Part shown: positions 62,653 through 64,000 of the stretch, piece after piece
How positions within the stretch are numbered: position 1 is the stretch's first letter
Layout of the letters: the number at the start of each line of letters is the position of its first letter
From: JAZNOL01 sp045580815
GTDB taxonomy: Bacteria > Bacillota > Clostridia > RUG12999
Assembly: GCA_045580815.1 (NCBI GenBank)
Contig: JAZNOL010000095.1
Coordinates: forward strand, 11,623 to 75,622
Direction of reading: 5' to 3'
DNA length: 64,000 nucleotides
Notes under the pieces: generated by a model
Told to the model about the DNA's origin: nothing
Seen by the model: the letters and a program-made list of their open reading frames with translations, nothing else
Database searches by the model: none
Program-made: the position numbers and the translations under genes

Positions 62653-63453
62653 TTACAGAGGCTGAGAAAGCTCGGTAATCGGTTTAAATGTATAGCCGGC
62701 AGATTTGGCATCAATGATGATTTTTTCAAGAGCCGCGGCGTTGTCTTTTGAAACGGCGTGCATCAGAATTACCGCTCCGTCATGCAGATAATCCATAACA
62801 CTGCGGTAAACAAAATCTATGCCCTGTGATTTGGATGTGTCCCAATCAACGTATGCAATACTCCAGAAAACTGTTGTGTAGCCCATGTTTTGGGCAATTG
62901 CCAGTGTTCTTTCGCTGTATTCACCCATTGGCGGACGCATAAATTTCATATTTTTCTGGCAAAGGGAATAAAACGAAAGGTCAAGTGACCTAAGCTCTTC
63001 TTCAACCTCCAAAATGGTTTGTAAAGTGGGCAAGCTGGGATGATTTACTGTGTGATTGCCCACCTCGTGCCCCTCGTTTACCATGCGCATAACAAGGTCA
63101 CTTTCTTTTTCAAGATACGGACCTGTTATAAAAAAACAGGCAGGAACACTATGCTTTTTTAAAATATCCAGAATGTCGTCGGTATATCCGTTTTCGTAGC
63201 CCTCGTCAAAGGTCAGGTAAATATTTTTCTGCGATGTGTCACCGACATAATATGCACCGTATTCTTTCAGCATTTTGTCTGCACCGGGATTAGCATCGGG
63301 CTTTGCACCTTTATTTTTTTTAAGTCCCCAGGCGAGCTTTGCGTTAGAAACAGAAGAAATATCTGCCTCACTTATGACCGGAAGCGAAGATTTTTCGTTG
63401 CAGCCGCATAGAATTAAAACAGAAATAAGCAAAAAAGTGAACAATTTTTTCAT
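62653..63453 (-). CDS. pdaA: Delta-lactam-forming polysaccharide deacetylase, PdaA type
   Basis: The 266-residue protein starts at ATG 63453 behind GAGGTG; a longer frame has no ribosome site. The N-terminus is lipoprotein-like (FLLISVLILCGCNEKSS, Cys16 or Cys18). The NodB domain has YLTFDEGYENGYT (motif 1 with the Glu typical of PdaA), EVGNHTVNHPSLPT (HTxxH), MRPPMGEYSERTL, FWSIAYVDWD and ILMHAVSKDN. SLAWGLKKNK-like text before the domain also matches PdaA. It deacetylates N-acetylmuramate after CwlD action to build cortex muramic lactam. Confidence 0.92.
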   Translation of the reverse strand: MKKLFTFLLISVLILCGCNEKSSLPVISEADISSVSNAKLAWGLKKNKGAKPDANPGADKMLKEYGAYYVGDTSQKNIYLTFDEGYENGYTDDILDILKKHSVPACFFITGPYLEKESDLVMRMVNEGHEVGNHTVNHPSLPTLQTILEVEEELRSLDLSFYSLCQKNMKFMRPPMGEYSERTLAIAQNMGYTTVFWSIAYVDWDTSKSQGIDFVYRSVMDYLHDGAVILMHAVSKDNAAALEKIIIDAKSAGYTFKPITELSQPL

Positions 63454-63511
63454 GAAAAGCACCTCATTTTTTGTTGTTAGTATAAATTTATGCAAAAGTT
63501 ATAAAAAAATG

Positions 63512-63541
63512 TTGAAATTGATACGTATAGTGTGCTATAAT
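63512..63541 (+). promoter_or_regulatory. Promoter of the right-edge membrane protein gene
   Basis: TTGAAA (63512-63517), 18 bases, TATAAT (63536-63541), only about 18 bases before the start codon. Confidence 0.7.
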
Positions 63542-63559
63542 ATAATAGAGGGGATATTT

Positions 63560-64000
63560 ATGGTTAAAAACAAAACGGAGGCAGAGCAGAAAGAAAACAC
63601 TACGCTAACTGCTGATGAATATATAAAACCTGCCAAGCCGCAAGATTTTTTTAAACGCCACGGCGATGCAATAGCGGCATTTCTTTGTTCTGTATGCATA
63701 CTTGTATCGTGTATAATTAACTTGACTGTTAAAGAGAAAACACAGCAAACAGATGTTGCTGTTCATACCGGTGTTGAAGAAACAGCAGACAATGATGCGG
63801 CAGAAGCAGAAAATAACAATACCAATATGCAACAAAGCGAAAATGTTGTAGAGAATGCAGAAAACACTGTTGAAAATACAGGGGATACACAAAATAGTGA
63901 AGAAAATGCTACAATTACCGACGAAAACGGCAACAGACCTTTTGTAAGACCGGCAGGCATTGCGCCCTCACCGCTTAATGAAGAAAAAATTGACCCACCT
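63560..64000 (+). CDS. Single-pass membrane protein (partial, C-terminus beyond window)
   Basis: ATG 63560 follows GAGGGG, and the frame stays open for 147 codons to the right edge. A Glu/Lys-rich cytoplasmic N-terminus (residues 1-35) precedes one membrane helix at about 36-55 (IAAFLCSVCILVSCIINLTV). A low-complexity outer linker follows that is rich in Glu, Asn and Thr (ENVVENAENTVENTGDTQN). Type II topology fits a wall-associated or peptidase-like protein whose functional domain lies past the window. Family not recognisable from this part. Confidence 0.75.
   Translation, partial: MVKNKTEAEQKENTTLTADEYIKPAKPQDFFKRHGDAIAAFLCSVCILVSCIINLTVKEKTQQTDVAVHTGVEETADNDAAEAENNNTNMQQSENVVENAENTVENTGDTQNSEENATITDENGNRPFVRPAGIAPSPLNEEKIDPP

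Overview
The window looks like the chromosome of an anaerobic, spore-forming, low-GC Gram-positive bacterium of the class Clostridia. The evidence is AT-rich intergenic DNA, strong AGGAGG-type ribosome binding sites, frequent TTG/GTG starts, S-layer homology (SLH) surface proteins, HPr kinase, and sporulation/germination genes (a GerA/SpoVAF-type protein, CwlD, PdaA and a SpoVB/MurJ-like flippase). The many SLH and very large secreted carbohydrate-active proteins suggest a plant-polysaccharide degrader. A Monoglobus-like lineage is a guess, not something the sequence proves.

1-13.0 kb (minus strand) reads as one operon. A strong promoter at 13054-13082 is followed by a 1447-residue secreted protein with three near-identical modules and a C-terminal NodB-type deacetylase domain. 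Next come a sugar-binding lipoprotein, two CUT1 ABC permeases, a sensor kinase with its response regulator, and a second giant secreted protein that runs off the left edge. Perfect stem-loops without U-tracts flank the binding-protein gene. 13.0-13.7 kb is a non-coding divergent region with two hairpins.

13.7-33.7 kb (plus strand) is a second, divergent cluster. It begins with a regulator that fuses an XRE helix-turn-helix to a BadF/N-acetylglucosamine-kinase-like domain. It continues with a secreted GH30-like enzyme carrying Ig, CBM9-like and copper-amine-oxidase-N-like modules, three SLH proteins (two of them tandem paralogues of unknown function), a secreted module-only protein, a second GH30-like enzyme, and a cytoplasmic GH42-like enzyme. 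I interpret 1-33.7 kb as a Gram-positive polysaccharide-utilisation locus: surface capture and cleavage, ABC import, and two layers of sensing.

34-48 kb is a mix of short units: a VanY-like carboxypeptidase, a flavodoxin/PAS pair, a degenerate phosphohexomutase-like protein, a YbhJ-like aconitase-family hydratase, SecG, a uracil permease, a divergent ArsR/MATE pair, and an AraC regulator facing GH127 (beta-L-arabinofuranosidase family), an amidohydrolase and a Cu/Zn-SOD-like protein. A palindromic MITE-like repeat lies at 48.05-48.27 kb, with a relic at 51.4 kb.

48.4-64 kb carries an SLH protein, sporulation genes (SpoVAF-like, an unknown protein, CwlD), a SpoVB/MurJ-like flippase, and a long minus-strand amino-sugar/cell-wall run: glmM, glmS, hprK, PHP phosphoesterase, ROK glucokinase, murB, rapZ, preceded by pdaA. 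The last gene, a one-pass membrane protein, is cut by the right edge. No tRNA, rRNA, CRISPR array, intact insertion sequence or prophage was seen.
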